Shown here: positions 49,617 through 60,901 of the stretch, one piece after another | Layout: each line of letters starts with the position of its first letter | Numbering within the stretch: position 1 is the stretch's first letter | Assembly (NCBI GenBank): GCA_001414485.1 | Contig: LLEY01000177.1 | Span: 1-64,000, forward strand | DNA: 64,000 nucleotides | Direction: 5' to 3' | Source: Calycina herbarum | Lineage: Eukaryota > Ascomycota > Leotiomycetes > Helotiales > Pezizellaceae | Made by a program: the position numbers and the translations under genes | The notes under the pieces: generated by a model | The model's input: only the letters and a program-made list of their open reading frames with translations | The model's database searches: none | What the model was told of the DNA's origin: nothing

Positions 49617-50330
49617 TATTTGGGATGGCTCTCGTGACAATGTTGATGGTTCGAAATACGTTCGCATGCACACTCCTCCAAAACGTCGTTGGTGCCCAAA
49701 CCATCCCAGGTCGAACAATGTGAACATCAAGATCTTTGTGTTCTGCCCCCAGCTCATGGATAATCTTCTCTGTTTCGCCCTGATGTAAAACAGATCAGTA
49801 TAAGCATATAAGAAGATGGTGGTTTTTAGACTTACTCGCATGATCTGGTAATCTCCCATCATGAAGGGCTTCTTGGTGAGATCTTGTGGGGTCCCTTCGG
49901 CACTCATATAGACGAATTTCGTAGGCTTCGGGGAGGCAGTATTGGCTTCGCAGATTGCTTTCAGACCAGCTACAGCACAGGTTTGGCATACGCGTTTGAT
50001 CTCGTCGAAATCAAAATTGCTCATTCTGAATGGCGTGATTGCGACGGTCCTGTTATTGGAGTCTCGTCAGCAAATTATTTAGACTTCCAGCATACCCACC
50101 TACCAGATGCAGGCATCAGCACCTGCGAATTTCCCCTTCAGCGTATCCGTATACTCCTCATAATCTTTGATGAGAACGGTCTTGAACTTAGACTTGTTTT
50201 CTGCATTCTCTTCGAGTTCGACTGCTCTACGAGCCACAGCAATCACCGATGTGACTTCTGGCATGGCGAGGCTCTGCCTGATTAGCTCGGTCGCCACCAG
50301 TCCAGTACCGCCGACGATGATGAGCTTCAT
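49498..50330 (-). CDS. NAD(P)-binding Rossmann oxidoreductase (NmrA/epimerase-like)
   Basis: Three exons on the minus strand: 50330-50104, 50049-49836, 49779-49498. They sum to 723 nt (240 residues). Introns are 54 and 56 bp with GTAGGT and GTAAGT donors. The N-terminus MKLIIVGGTGLVATELI is a dinucleotide-binding glycine-rich loop. Later blocks KFVYMSAEGT and DVHIVRPGMVWAP are typical of atypical short-chain dehydrogenases of the NmrA/NAD-dependent epimerase group. It is a soluble protein. The classical YxxxK pair is not evident, so it may be a reductase or a redox sensor. It is convergent with the regulator and divergent from the exporter. A tailoring role is inference. Confidence 0.82.
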
Positions 50331-50947
50331 GGTGTTGCGTTGCTGATTTGGCCCTAAGTGTGAGGACTATCGACGGCTGACGTTGTGTAATTAATCACAA
50401 GTCGAACTGTCGATGACACGAGGATGATTTATTGTTATTTCACGAGGATCAAACTCCGACGTTATCCATCTTCCTTTTTTTTTGTTTTGGCACTCAATGA
50501 TTTGGGAAGACTGCGACCGGAGTGAAGAAATATCTAATTCCTATATCCGCTCGGCTGCATGCCCCTGTAACTACATGAGCGGATACACAGAATTTCTTGA
50601 TGAATACGAAAATAAACAATACAGTAAGCAAATCAAATGAGAGTCAATAGGAGTAAGAAGTATAGTCTAACATAAATGTCTGGATTAATTTGGTATATTT
50701 ACAACGTCTTTTGTAGTACTAGAAATTTCGAGGTACTTAAATCTCTGTGTTGTACCGGACTTTTGTTCACTCCACGTAGAGTCGCACTGTGGTTCAATTA
50801 CTCCGGTAATCACAATACTTAGCGAACATTTCCACCACAGCTGCCCCAAGTCCGGCATTTTTGAACACAATATTATGAACACCTTCTGGTTGCCGCACAT
50901 CCAATGCCTATCTACAAGCTACCATACGCAAGTACTATTCGCTCTTC
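50331..50947. promoter_or_regulatory. Divergent intergenic region, oxidoreductase/MFS exporter
   Basis: About 620 bp between divergent starts, likely holding both promoters. No gene is supported: the 71-codon minus-strand frame at 50685-50900 shows no family motif. Confidence 0.4.
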
Positions 50948-53324
50948 ATGAATACTTCTGGTACTCCCGCAGGTTCAAGCTGTGACAATCTTTTATCTCC
51001 TGAATTGCAACAGCTCCTGCAGACCGAAACGAAAATGCAGGAATACGGTACTAGTGCAAAGAGGAAAGAGGCCACATAAAGCAATGGAGATATTGGGATT
51101 GATCCAGCGGTGCCGGAAAACTTGGTATTTTCTTGCGAGGATGATCGAAATCTCGATACAGAAAATCCTGCGAATGAAGAAGACCAAGAAGAGTACATTA
51201 CTGGTACTCGATTATGGCTTATCTTGATATCTGGGACGCTGGTGCAGTTTGTTATTATGTTGGATATCTCTGACATTGCTACCGTGTGTTGCATACCGCT
51301 GGGATTATGAGTTGGTAAGCTAATACTATGTGGCAGGCTGTCCTTCGGATCACGACTGAGTTCGATTCTCTCCTCGATGTAGCCTGGTACGGAAGTGCAT
51401 ATCAACTCGCGAGGTAAGTACAACGATCCTTTTTCCATAACTGGAAAATTGTAAACTAAGCCATTTGCAATAAACAGTGCGTCGCATCAATCGCTGACGG
51501 GCGCGATGTACACGTTCTTGAACATAAAGGCAAGTATCGTGAGTAAAACCCGCTGTTTTTTGAGAATATTTCTAATTTATGATTCAGCGGATCTTCCTGT
51601 CCTTTGCACTTTTTGAGCTTGGATCTTTGTTGTGTGGACTCGCCCAATCCTCAAAATGGTTGATCGTTGCGAGAGCAATCTTGGGGCTGGGTGCATCAGG
51701 TCTTCTCAATGGTGGCTTGACAATTGTCTCTGCCTGTTTACCAAAACATAAACGTCCAGGTAAGATTTCCATGTCTGCCCGCAAGAGAACGTGGTCTTAA
51801 TACTGGATGTAATAGGAGCGATGGGTATTATTATTGCGAGTAAGTATTTCAGCACTACTCCGAATTTGAACTTCAGAGTTAACCTTCCCATAAGCTGGAC
51901 AGTTTGGTCAAGCCTGTGGCCCACTTATCGGGGGTGCTTTCACCGAGCTAGTATCATGGCGCTGGTGAGTAACTTCCGTCTCTATTTTCACTCGAAAGAC
52001 TATGAATGAATTCTTGAATCTTGGAAGATGTCAAGTTATCCGCGAGGCATTGAAGAGAATGCTGAGAGGATTACTTTGTCCACCTCGGTCCTCCCAAAGG
52101 CACTTCATAGTGTGATTCCAAACAAAAGCTTTATCGAAATGTTTGGGATCATGAACTGACAAATTGCTAGGTGTTTCTACATAAATTTGCCAATAGGTGC
52201 TGTTGTATTTGCACTCCTCACATTCACCAATATACCAGATCGTATCTCCAAACCAGACTTCCGCACGCTCTGTCGCACAATTGTGTACACATTGGACCTT
52301 CAAGGTTTTGCCTTATTCGCACCCTCAGCTGTTATGTTCTTCATGGCGCTTCAGTTGGGTGGTAACCTATATGCTTGGGACAGTGCAACTGTGATTGGCC
52401 TCTTCTGCGGTGCTGGGGTTATGTTTACCATGTTCCTGTTTTGGGAGCGACATATGGGAGACAATGCAATGATTCCATTTTCCATCCTTCGGCTTCGAAT
52501 TGTATGGACCAGTTGCATTACTATGTTCTTCATAGTAGGTGTACTTACCTGCGCGGCTTATTATCTCCCGATCTATTTCCAGGCTGTTATGATGGCAAGT
52601 CCAGTCATGAGTGGTGTATACTATCTGCCAAACGTACTGTGTCAGATCGTTATGTCTATGTGCGCAGGCGTCATGGGCAAGTAATCACTGTGTTTGTAAA
52701 GTGTAGCTTTGTTAATTTCCTCCTAGTTCAAAAGTTTGGTTTCTATCTTCCATGGATACTGGGAGGTTCGGCACTTAGTGCTGTCGGCTACGAACTACTT
52801 TCAATGCTCACGCCTACATTCTCGGGTGCCGCTAGAATTGGCTTCCAAATTATAGCAGGTATTGGCTGCGGTTCTGCTGCCACAATGGTAAGACTCTGAT
52901 ATCACTCGAAGAGCATCTTACTTACTAACATCCGTCCTAGCCTTTCGTCGCTGTTCAAAACCTGATTCCGAACGCTCAAATATCCATCGCCATGGCTATC
53001 CTAGTTTTCTGTCTCAATCTGGGTGGTGCTGCCTTTCTCACCTTCTCCCAAACGGCCTTCAGTCAGAGCCTGCGTATCGCAATTCCCAAACATGCTCCTG
53101 GAATCGACCCCGATTATATCATTGGGCTTGGAGCAACAGGTTTTCAAAAGGTGGTTTCACCCAAAGGCTTACCTGGAATCTTGATGGCTTATGCCGAGAG
53201 CATTGACCATGTGTTCTATCTCATGTGTGGATCTTCAATCGGAGCATTTCTCTTCGGGTGGGGGATGGGTTGGAAGGATATCAGGAAGCACAAGTCTCAG
53301 TCTAAGGATACAGCAGCCCCTTGA
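50948..53324 (+). CDS. MFS exporter (DHA-type drug/metabolite efflux)
   Basis: Nine exons by eye: 50948-51283, 51337-51413, 51478-51529, 51588-51759, 51816-51839, 51895-51964, 52171-52676, 52727-52887, 52941-53324. They sum to 1,782 nt, in frame. Family blocks appear in order: LVQFVIMLDIS (first span), [73 protein letters not shown] and KFGFYLPWILGG. These indicate a multispan toxin/metabolite efflux pump of the plasma membrane. Two introns use GC donors (51530 and 52677, GCAAGT) and one exon is only 24 nt. A TAA at 51077-51079 interrupts the first exon unless a 60-bp intron (51048-51107) is removed, which would keep frame. Whether the gene is functional is therefore open. It is probably the cluster's exporter. 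Confidence 0.8.
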
Positions 53325-53688
53325 TGCCAGGTCTGAATTGAGCACACGTAAAAATAGATTATAAGGCACAATGGATGAAAAATCTGCTCCCGGGCGCTTG
53401 TTTACTTGGCGATGAGCTTCGCTTCAGGTGGAATAACCTGTGAGGGCAGTCAACCTTCAGGTTTTTAATCAACACCACAATATCTATAATTATGTAACTA
53501 CTTGAGATTTTCCTTATACTTTGAAGCTGCTTCGCGTTTTGTTTTCCCCAAAGCAAAAAGCCAAGAAATGTAGTCGTGTCAGTGAGCATTGCTTAGCTAG
53601 ATTCTCAGTTTAATCCTAAAGAGGAGAATTTTATAATGCCATTACCCCACAACATAGGACAATTCTAAGGTTGTGAATCTACTTCAAT
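53325..53688. other. Intergenic region between convergent genes
   Basis: The 3' flanks of the exporter and the serine hydrolase. No gene, repeat or RNA was recognised. Confidence 0.45.
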
Positions 53689-54459
53689 CTATTTTCCCAG
53701 TTCATTTATAGTTTCGGTAAATCTTTTGACATCCCTACTCTGAATAGGAAGCCGATGATCACCGTCCCACTCGACCAATGTCGCGTATTTTCTCACAGTA
53801 TACCTTTCCAACAGCTCGCGATAACTAGTCAAACCCTCATCTCTCAATCCATGAACATGAATAGTAGGAATGCACAACCTTTTTTCTTCGTACGTACCAC
53901 CAATCTCTACATCCTTCTCGACAACCTCATTCTTCTCAACTAATTTCGTGAAACTCGCAAACCCTTCCCTTCCTCTACTCCTTTCACTAAGACAAAAAGG
54001 CGGACCACTCCCAGCAATCAACACTCCGAACCTCCAATCTACACCAGCAAAGCTACCCATAATTCGTTCCTCCCTCCTCAACTGATTCTCTAACAGAGTA
54101 CTGAACGCCATTCTTGCTCCCTGACTAAATCCTAAAATACCAATCCACTCTCCAGTCCCTCCATCTGTAACCATAGCATTCACAATTACACTTTCAATAT
54201 TCGAAGCTGCAGTATCATCGCGGAGAGAGGGTTGGTCTTCGAGCCAGCGTGCCCAGCGATAGCAGGGGTTCAGGTTTGAAAAAACCGGCTGAAGTAAGGA
54301 ATGTTTCTCACTGATCCATGGTGCGTTTACAAAGACGTAGCGGAAACAATTCTCGTGATGTTTGATTATGCATCGCATTTGTGCTTTGAAGATTGATGCT
54401 GAGGAACCGCCGCCGTGCAGGCAGAGGATTCGGGGAAGGCTGTTCTTGGCGGGCGACAT
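53689..54459 (-). CDS. FSH1-type serine hydrolase (alpha/beta hydrolase)
   Basis: An intronless protein of 256 residues, normal for the FSH1 family (PF03959). The N-terminus LPRILCLHGGGSSASIF is the family's first strand and oxyanion-loop motif. The nucleophile elbow is GFSQGA with Ser112. The probable catalytic Asp is D207 in HGLRDEGL and the His is H235 in GDHRLP, so the triad is complete. No signal peptide is seen; it is probably cytosolic. FSH1-like hydrolases in polyketide clusters release or trim polyketide chains (LovG is the well-known case, and azaphilone clusters carry a serine hydrolase). Its position beside exporter and regulator fits such a role, though without a polyketide synthase in the window the substrate is unknown. 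It marks the right edge of the cluster. Confidence 0.88.
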   Translation of the reverse strand: MSPAKNSLPRILCLHGGGSSASIFKAQMRCIIKHHENCFRYVFVNAPWISEKHSLLQPVFSNLNPCYRWARWLEDQPSLRDDTAASNIESVIVNAMVTDGGTGEWIGILGFSQGARMAFSTLLENQLRREERIMGSFAGVDWRFGVLIAGSGPPFCLSERSRGREGFASFTKLVEKNEVVEKDVEIGGTYEEKRLCIPTIHVHGLRDEGLTSYRELLERYTVRKYATLVEWDGDHRLPIQSRDVKRFTETINELGK

Positions 54460-55560
54460 TTATATCTGTTATGTGACTGGTCTGTTTTTGGGAAAAAAGA
54501 AAAGATTTATGCAAAGGTTGCTTACATAGCAATTCCATTTTGGGTTTGTCTGTTGATTTGTTGACAAGGCATTAAACTATATACCGGAGTAACTGTTTGA
54601 CCTCGACAACAAAAACCTCGCTTAATCAACCAGTGCCTCCGGTGGTGACTTACGTCTCTCCTTTCAGCTCCGTATGCTCTCATTGAGCACACTTTTAATT
54701 AGACCGAGCTTTATATACCAAATACAGTCGTTCCTTAGGCGAGGGAGTTTGACAAGGTACGTACTTTTAGTATAAAGGTCGGACTTTTTAAAAATGTGCT
54801 TAATAAGAATATCCCCTCCCTTCTTAATCCGCCGGTTTCTTAGGAACCTGGACCTCGGCTAACAAGCAAGTGTGCCTCGGCACACCTTCTGTTCTTATGA
54901 GCCTCTGGCTCCCGAGCTCTGCTCTCTTCTCTTTTCTCTTCAACTTAGAATCCTCGAATAGACAGTTCCACAGTGCCATCACGTACGCCTTGGCGTAGTC
55001 GTTATAATATGCTCCTAGTAGAGTAAATCTAATAATCAGTAGCTTAGCGAAAAGAAACTAGCTACTTAATCGTTAGCCTTTGGAGAGTCCGAGTCGTCTA
55101 AGTATTCCTTAGTTAGTAAAAGCGAATAAGGCCTCTTAGTATAGAAGGCCTCGTTTAGCTACTACTCGGTCTTTCTTAAATATAGTAGATCTTATATTTT
55201 ATATATAAGTAGCTTAGATACTTTTTAGTAAGCTATTTATAAACTTTAAAGAGACTTATTCTTAAAAGAAGTTTATTTAATAAGTATATAGTAATTAAAT
55301 AGATATTATATTTTATTATTAATAGTACTATTCTAGTAGATTATTTAGTTAAAACTACTTTAGATATAGAAGATATATTTTAAAATATAATAGAATCTAT
55401 AATTAAATCTAATAAATAAGACTATAGTTAATAGAAGATTATTAAATAGCTGGAGCTAGACTTATTCTTATAAATAATAAGTTTTAATATTATTATTATT
55501 CTTACGCTGCGTAGGCCGTAGGCCAAGCTCTAAGAGCAAGCAGTACATCTTCTGTTCTAG
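54460..55560. other. Intergenic region with a RIP-type patch
   Basis: 54460-54990 has gene-like composition but no supported gene. Two imperfect inverted segments near 54680-54718 and 54764-54803 (GCACACTTTTAATTAGACC against the complement of GGTCGGACTTTTTAAAAATG) suggest a small decayed element. 55000-55500 is TA-rich and resembles RIP-mutated repeat. Confidence 0.4.
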
Positions 55561-57413
55561 TTTACAAAGCCTTTCGCATCGTTCTCCGTCGCTTCTCGAG
55601 CTTTCTCTCGAGCGTACCACTCTCCCTTCCGGGTCCTGCTGCTGTCTATTCGGAGCTCGTCTCTCCGACTCGGTGACATGAAAGGTAGTAGGTTGAAGTG
55701 CTCAACCGCTAAAGCGTATATTAGTAGTATAAGGGCCGTGGGTATACCTACCGTCCCTAGCGCTTCTTAAGCGCCTTCTTAGAACTGCCTAAGCCTAGGC
55801 CTTGCCTTTCGGCGCGCCTCGGCTGCCTCCTCCTCCTCCTCCCTCTCTCTTGCCTCCTCCTTATTCTCCTCTCTGTCTTCCTCTAGTAGTTCTAGCGCGA
55901 GCCTATACTCCTAGAGTCTTCCTAGCCCTAGCAGCCAAGTGGTAATCCTCGGCGCTAGCTTTCTATTCGCTAGTGCCCCCCTTAGCTCTCTGAGGTCCTC
56001 GATCCGCTTTCCAAGGGCTCTTGTAAGCGCTTCTCTCTCCTGTGGAATCTTGTAGCAAAATAGTATAAGGTGCTCTACTGTCTCTCTGCCACCTGCGTAT
56101 GTATACCATGGTGTAAGCAGGTCTAGTACTTTTCTTGAGAAGAGGAAGGCGTTAAGCCCTATTGCTCCCGTTCGTGCTTATACGAGTAGCGAGCTCTTTG
56201 CTTTAGCGAGCCCCTTATAAACCTTCCGTGGCTCCTAATCGTCGAGGTCTGCCTTGTCTGACGCTTCTATATATCGTGTAGGGTTCTTCTCTTGAGTTCT
56301 CTTCCTCTGGGCTTCTAGGCGCTTTCTCTATTCTTCGAGCGTAGCGCTGTGCTCGAACCCCCCTCCCTCTATTCCCTACTTTCCTTCTCACTCCTATCTC
56401 GCCCTCCAAGAGCACGGCATCGCCTTTCCTACCTTTAACGGTCTTCCTCTCCTTCTTCTTAGCCGCGCAGCTATATACTTATAAGCGTTTTAGATTAGCT
56501 TTCCTAGTTCAGACGCTTGGAACTTTCTTTCGAACGCGGCTACTCTTAGGTTAAGGTACAGGTTAATTAGTGCACAGTCTGCCTCTACCTCGAGGCTCTG
56601 TACTGGGGTAGCCTTATATGGCCCTGTTACTACTCGTAGGCACTTTGACTGTTGTGTAAGGAAGCTTCTCGCTATCTCTTTCACGCTCCCTCCCTTCGGT
56701 GTTATATTGTGCTACGCTGACGCTCTGTACGCAATCGCGCTTCTTATTGCCACCGCGTAGATTTGCCTTGCTCAGTAGTAGGCTACACCCCACGTCTTCC
56801 CAGCTAGTCTCGTAAGTGCAAAGGTTTACGTTGCGAGCTTCTTCTGTACCCTCTCCCGGTACGCTTTCCAGTTTAGCTTTCTATCGAGCTCTACCCCTAG
56901 GAACCTTGCGTGCTCGACTGGCGTAAGCCTTGCTTCCCCGAACCGAACTGTCTCTTTCCGTGGTACCCTCGTTCTTGTAAAGTGTATAAGCACCATCTTT
57001 TCTGGGCCAAAAGCCATGCCTCGCTTATTCGCCCACTCGTTACACACTTCCTAAGCTGCTTCGAGTATTCTATAGTTCACTTCTGTACTCTTTGATATCG
57101 CGAGTAGGTTCGTATCGCCTGCAAAGCCTACTGTCACTAGCCCGTCGATCCTTGCTAAGTCGTCGTACAGAGTCGAGGCGAATAGAATAAAGAGTATCAG
57201 GGACAGCACTGAGCCTTACGGTACCCCTTGACCTAGGTCTCTCTCGTCCGCAAACCTCCCGTCGAAGAATAGCGTAGCCTTACGCCGTGAGAGGAAGCTT
57301 CCTATCCAGGTCACGACCCACTGCGGCATCCCTTTCTCCCTCAAAGTGTGGAGCAGCCATATATGGTCTACCCGGTCAAACGCTCCCGCCGGTAAAAGAT
57401 ATATATTTTTCAC
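55561..57413 (-). mobile_element. 5'-truncated LINE (non-LTR) reverse transcriptase remnant
   Basis: The minus-strand translation, mostly in one frame, gives a non-LTR reverse transcriptase: GAFDRVDHIWLLHTLREKG, a GVPxGSVLS box (the Q codon now TAA), GFAGDTNLLAIS where FADD is usual, and KMVLIHFTRTR followed by FLGVELDRKLNWK. Downstream are ACKCLRVVTG-like and RTGAIGLNAFLFSRKV...ETVEHLILFC blocks, the C-terminal region of Tad/I-type fungal LINEs. The fingers domain and any ORF1 are missing upstream of about 57413, as expected from 5' truncation. It is less AT-shifted than the LTR elements. Confidence 0.75.
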
Positions 57414-58498
57414 TAGTGCCTATACTACAGGTTTCTTCCAAATATACAGTAGAGTTGAGCATGCTCTACCTACGCAAGAGCCTCTACAACGCTTTTCCCT
57501 TGTGTTTCGCCTCCCAAGTTCGGAAGAGAGGAGGACAAATTCTCTCTATCCACGTCTCCCTTACAGTTTGCTCCTTAAGCCTACAAATAGCCAACCAGCC
57601 AACTGCACTCTATGCTCTCTTGTAGACCGACATGCGCCTCCGTCCTCTCGGGCCATATAGACAGTGTTATATAAAGCAATGAATAAGTTTTAATATCTAG
57701 TTAAAGTAATCGCTTATTATTATAGAATTTAAAGGTTTTAAGATTAACTTATTAAGCTTTATAATCTCTTAAAGAATTACTTTAAAGCTTTTATAGTTTT
57801 AAACTTTAGTCTTTATAGTAGTTAGATTTATACTATAGATATAACTAGAATAGAATAAGTCTACTATACTATAAAAGAAGTTAGATAAACGAAAATAAGT
57901 AAGGTCGTTATTAGATTTATACTATATTATCTATCTTATATTATCTCGTTGTCTAGCTACTTACGTTATCTAAGGTCTATATTATTATTTTCTAGTGTAA
58001 TTTACAGGTAACCTGGGAATAGCTAAGCGTAATTTGTTAGCTAATTACAATTAGTAAGGAGTCTGTTTTCTAGTGAAATTTGCGGATTACCTAAAAACTG
58101 CAGAAAGTCTCATTTCTGGTACTACTCATAAGCAACATGTGAGTAGCAAGTGCCTGTGCTGTTCGTGGGTTACCTGTCAATTGCAAGGGTTTTCAGTTTC
58201 AGTGCTATTTGTAGGTGACGTACAAATAGCAAGGGTTCTTGATCGAACGCAATGACAGTGTGAGGGAAAACGAGTCCTCAATTTTGAGTTGTCTATACCC
58301 TGAAATGAACTCATACCATCCCGTGCACAAATTTTGAATTCAAACACCCAGAAGTCAAAACATGAGACACTAAAACAGCGCGATATTACATGCCGAAGAA
58401 ATCTACCTCATCCTCATTAACAGCCCCTCTCAAACACGATTTCTACTGTATTCACGAAACAAGGTCCAAGGACGGTATCTTTTCGCTCCATGGAATAG
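57414..58498. other. Mixed intergenic sequence with a RIP-type patch
   Basis: 57414-57660 has normal composition without a recognisable gene. 57660-58000 is TA-rich. 58000-58498 is again gene-like in composition and contains an imperfect tandem duplication, but no gene is supported. Confidence 0.4.
58156..58237 (+). repeat. Imperfect 46-bp-period duplication
   Basis: Two 36-bp units start at 58156 and 58202 and share GTGCTRTTYGTRGGT and GCAAGGGTT. They are roughly 70 percent alike by eye. Confidence 0.4.
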
Positions 58499-60448
58499 CT
58501 AAACAATTAGAAGTCTCTCATCCTTAAACTCCCCATCTTCAAGCAATCTCATAGCCTCTCCATCCATCATACCATGCGCATACACCTCTCCAACAAAATT
58601 ATACATACCCTCGCTTCCATCCACGGGTCTCAGAATAACTGGCACCGAACAGCCTATCAACACACATATAAGATCTCCGTCTCGACAAGCCTCTGGAGCA
58701 AGTCCCATGGTCTTCTCAGTAAGTATGAATCTTTTACTTCTAATATACCCCACGACACCTCTCAGAAAACCGGAACTGTTGCTGGTATCTGGTATTGCCA
58801 TATCGCTTTCCAACCAAGCTTCCGCTTCAGTAGCCCATACTTCGGGTGCGGATGAGAGTGCTTGCTTGAGGTATTCCCCATTGTTGAAGGAGAAGATTTC
58901 TTCGTTGTTGGAGAGGGAGTCGATGTCGATGTCTTCGGCGTAGATGTTGAGTTGCTCTCTGTCCGCGACTAGAGTTCGCCAGAATGTGTTGAAGTTTTGA
59001 TCGTGATGGGCTAGGGTATCTGGAGATACGAAGGACATTGCTTCTTCTTTCCATTGTTTGGGTATGGTGATACCTCCACGATAGGGTACAGGGAGGTCCA
59101 AAACTTTCGCCACCTTATCGATTATTATTCCTCTCACAGAGATCCAACGATTTGAAAAATTAAAATATACATCTGCTGTCCGAGACCCAGAAGCGTTATA
59201 TATTGATCGATCCACCATGATCTCTTGAGTTTTGCCACCATCCGGCACTAGTACCTCGCAAACAGTCAAACTATTGGCGAGGTATCCTTCACAACCACAC
59301 CCCTCGAATCCGCCTGCAAATCTTGGTACCCAGGAGTGACGATGTTCATGCTCGTCAGACCACTGACTGTGACAAAGGATATCCAAACTCCCAGTACTCT
59401 CAAAATATTTTACCACCGCATACATAAAGACTTCCACTGGTTCTCTCTTGTAGTTAATATCCCATGACATTGCTTTTGCTCCGTAAGCCATGCCAAGTAT
59501 TGAATAGACAGCATCTCTTGGATCGGTAATCCCGCGGTTATAACAAATAGCTAGGAAGTTCTTCATCCCCACTCTTCCCACTGAATTCCTAGCATTCTCC
59601 AAACAGGCAATGTTCCTGGAACCCTGATGGGTATAAAAGAAGTGCTTATCAGGAATATCCCAATTCGAAAGAGCTGTGCATCGTGATGGCTCAACAGACT
59701 CATGAGGTCTCTCCTTCCCACCCGCGAAAGAATAAAATTCCTTGATGAGAGCATGAACGATCAACATCAGACCATCCCATGGAACAACAGCATCGCCACA
59801 ATATAGAATTACTTCTCTGGCGAGAGCAACTTCTTGAACCACCCAACAACGGCCAAACCATTGTCTTTGCACAAAGAATGTGAGAGCACGCCAACCTAGA
59901 CCCCATGCTGGATCTGAAAGCATTTCCACTGCTTCTTCCAGGTCCTTTGGTTGGGAGGCTATTAATGACATTGCTTCGGAGCTTATTTGGGCCTCTCCTC
60001 CTAGGGAGACGCAGACTCGGGCTGCGGATTGGTAGATCCTGTCCATGATGCTGACTTGATCGGGTTTTTCGAGGGGGTCTCTTTGGTTTATACATATTGC
60101 GTCAACCCATAGAGTTCGTACGGTGTCGGTGTAACGAAGTTGTTTGAGGGCGATTGTGAGGTTTATCGTAGCTTGGAAGGTAAAGAATTGGGATGGTGTG
60201 AAGGGGGATCGGAGAAATATTGGAGCAGTGATCGCTGGGTTTCCCCATGTGTATGAGAGGGATTCGTAAAGTGGATTTTCGGAAAGATGGACTGTTATCA
60301 GGCTTCCTTGAATTGGAGAGTTTTCTTCCCCAGGATGTAGTTCGAGGAGGCGGATCTCGTGATTTAACAAGTCTAGAGGTTGGTATGGGAACTCCACTGG
60401 AGCTACCAGTTGAGCTGCGCTATCATTTTCTGAGGCGTCTTCAGACAT
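58499..60448 (-). CDS. HET-domain protein (heterokaryon incompatibility type)
   Basis: An intact single-exon protein of 649 residues. The N-terminal HET domain (PF06985) shows its three blocks in order: YESLSYTWG (61-69), LWVDAICINQ (113-122) and RVCVSLG (144-150). The C-terminal half has no repeat (no WD40 or ankyrin) and ends with SKRFILTEKTMGLAP and CRDGDLICVLIG, the common tail of fungal HET proteins. Such proteins are soluble and can trigger cell death when activated by non-self signals; most family members are uncharacterised. It is transcribed divergently from the SET/MYND gene. Its position next to a transposon-rich stretch is typical for this fast-evolving family. The specificity partner is unknown. 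Confidence 0.92.
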   Translation of the reverse strand: MSEDASENDSAAQLVAPVEFPYQPLDLLNHEIRLLELHPGEENSPIQGSLITVHLSENPLYESLSYTWGNPAITAPIFLRSPFTPSQFFTFQATINLTIALKQLRYTDTVRTLWVDAICINQRDPLEKPDQVSIMDRIYQSAARVCVSLGGEAQISSEAMSLIASQPKDLEEAVEMLSDPAWGLGWRALTFFVQRQWFGRCWVVQEVALAREVILYCGDAVVPWDGLMLIVHALIKEFYSFAGGKERPHESVEPSRCTALSNWDIPDKHFFYTHQGSRNIACLENARNSVGRVGMKNFLAICYNRGITDPRDAVYSILGMAYGAKAMSWDINYKREPVEVFMYAVVKYFESTGSLDILCHSQWSDEHEHRHSWVPRFAGGFEGCGCEGYLANSLTVCEVLVPDGGKTQEIMVDRSIYNASGSRTADVYFNFSNRWISVRGIIIDKVAKVLDLPVPYRGGITIPKQWKEEAMSFVSPDTLAHHDQNFNTFWRTLVADREQLNIYAEDIDIDSLSNNEEIFSFNNGEYLKQALSSAPEVWATEAEAWLESDMAIPDTSNSSGFLRGVVGYIRSKRFILTEKTMGLAPEACRDGDLICVLIGCSVPVILRPVDGSEGMYNFVGEVYAHGMMDGEAMRLLEDGEFKDERLLIV

Positions 60449-60901
60449 GAGGATTTGCCAGTCTTTTCAATATGGAAACAGAATATATAACGCAGATACC
60501 AATTTGATGTGAAAAAAGCGTCAGGTAGGGTGGGGGAGAAATTATTCATAAGTTTGCCATTAGCAAGAATCATTCACTTGAATTGAATACAAAGAGCTTC
60601 AAATGGTATAGAAATGGTAGAGAACTCAAATTGAAACGCTAATGTCAAGTAGAGGAGGAAGAAAACCAAAAGCTGAAGTTAAAAATAAGCATCCGGGAGA
60701 ACATCGGCGTCCGAAAAGAAAGGTCGCAACAGAAAAAGCGGCACTCCTTCGACGACCCAAAAACATCAACAGAGTCAACATTTTGCCTCGAACCTGGAAC
60801 TTTCGTCCGGTGTTCAAGGTTCGGTAAAGTCTGGCCTCAATTTTGAGACGATCAATTACAGTCTTTCCCAGAATCCTGGAAAACCCAAACACCACAGAAA
60901 A
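60449..60901. promoter_or_regulatory. Divergent intergenic region, HET/SET-MYND genes
   Basis: About 450 bp between divergent start codons. No specific regulatory site was recognised. Confidence 0.35.

Noticed and set aside
57287..57660. Plus-strand ORFs of 104-112 codons over the LINE 5' end
   Set aside because: They overlap the reverse-transcriptase frame on the other strand, or lack any motif. No start context or conservation is visible.
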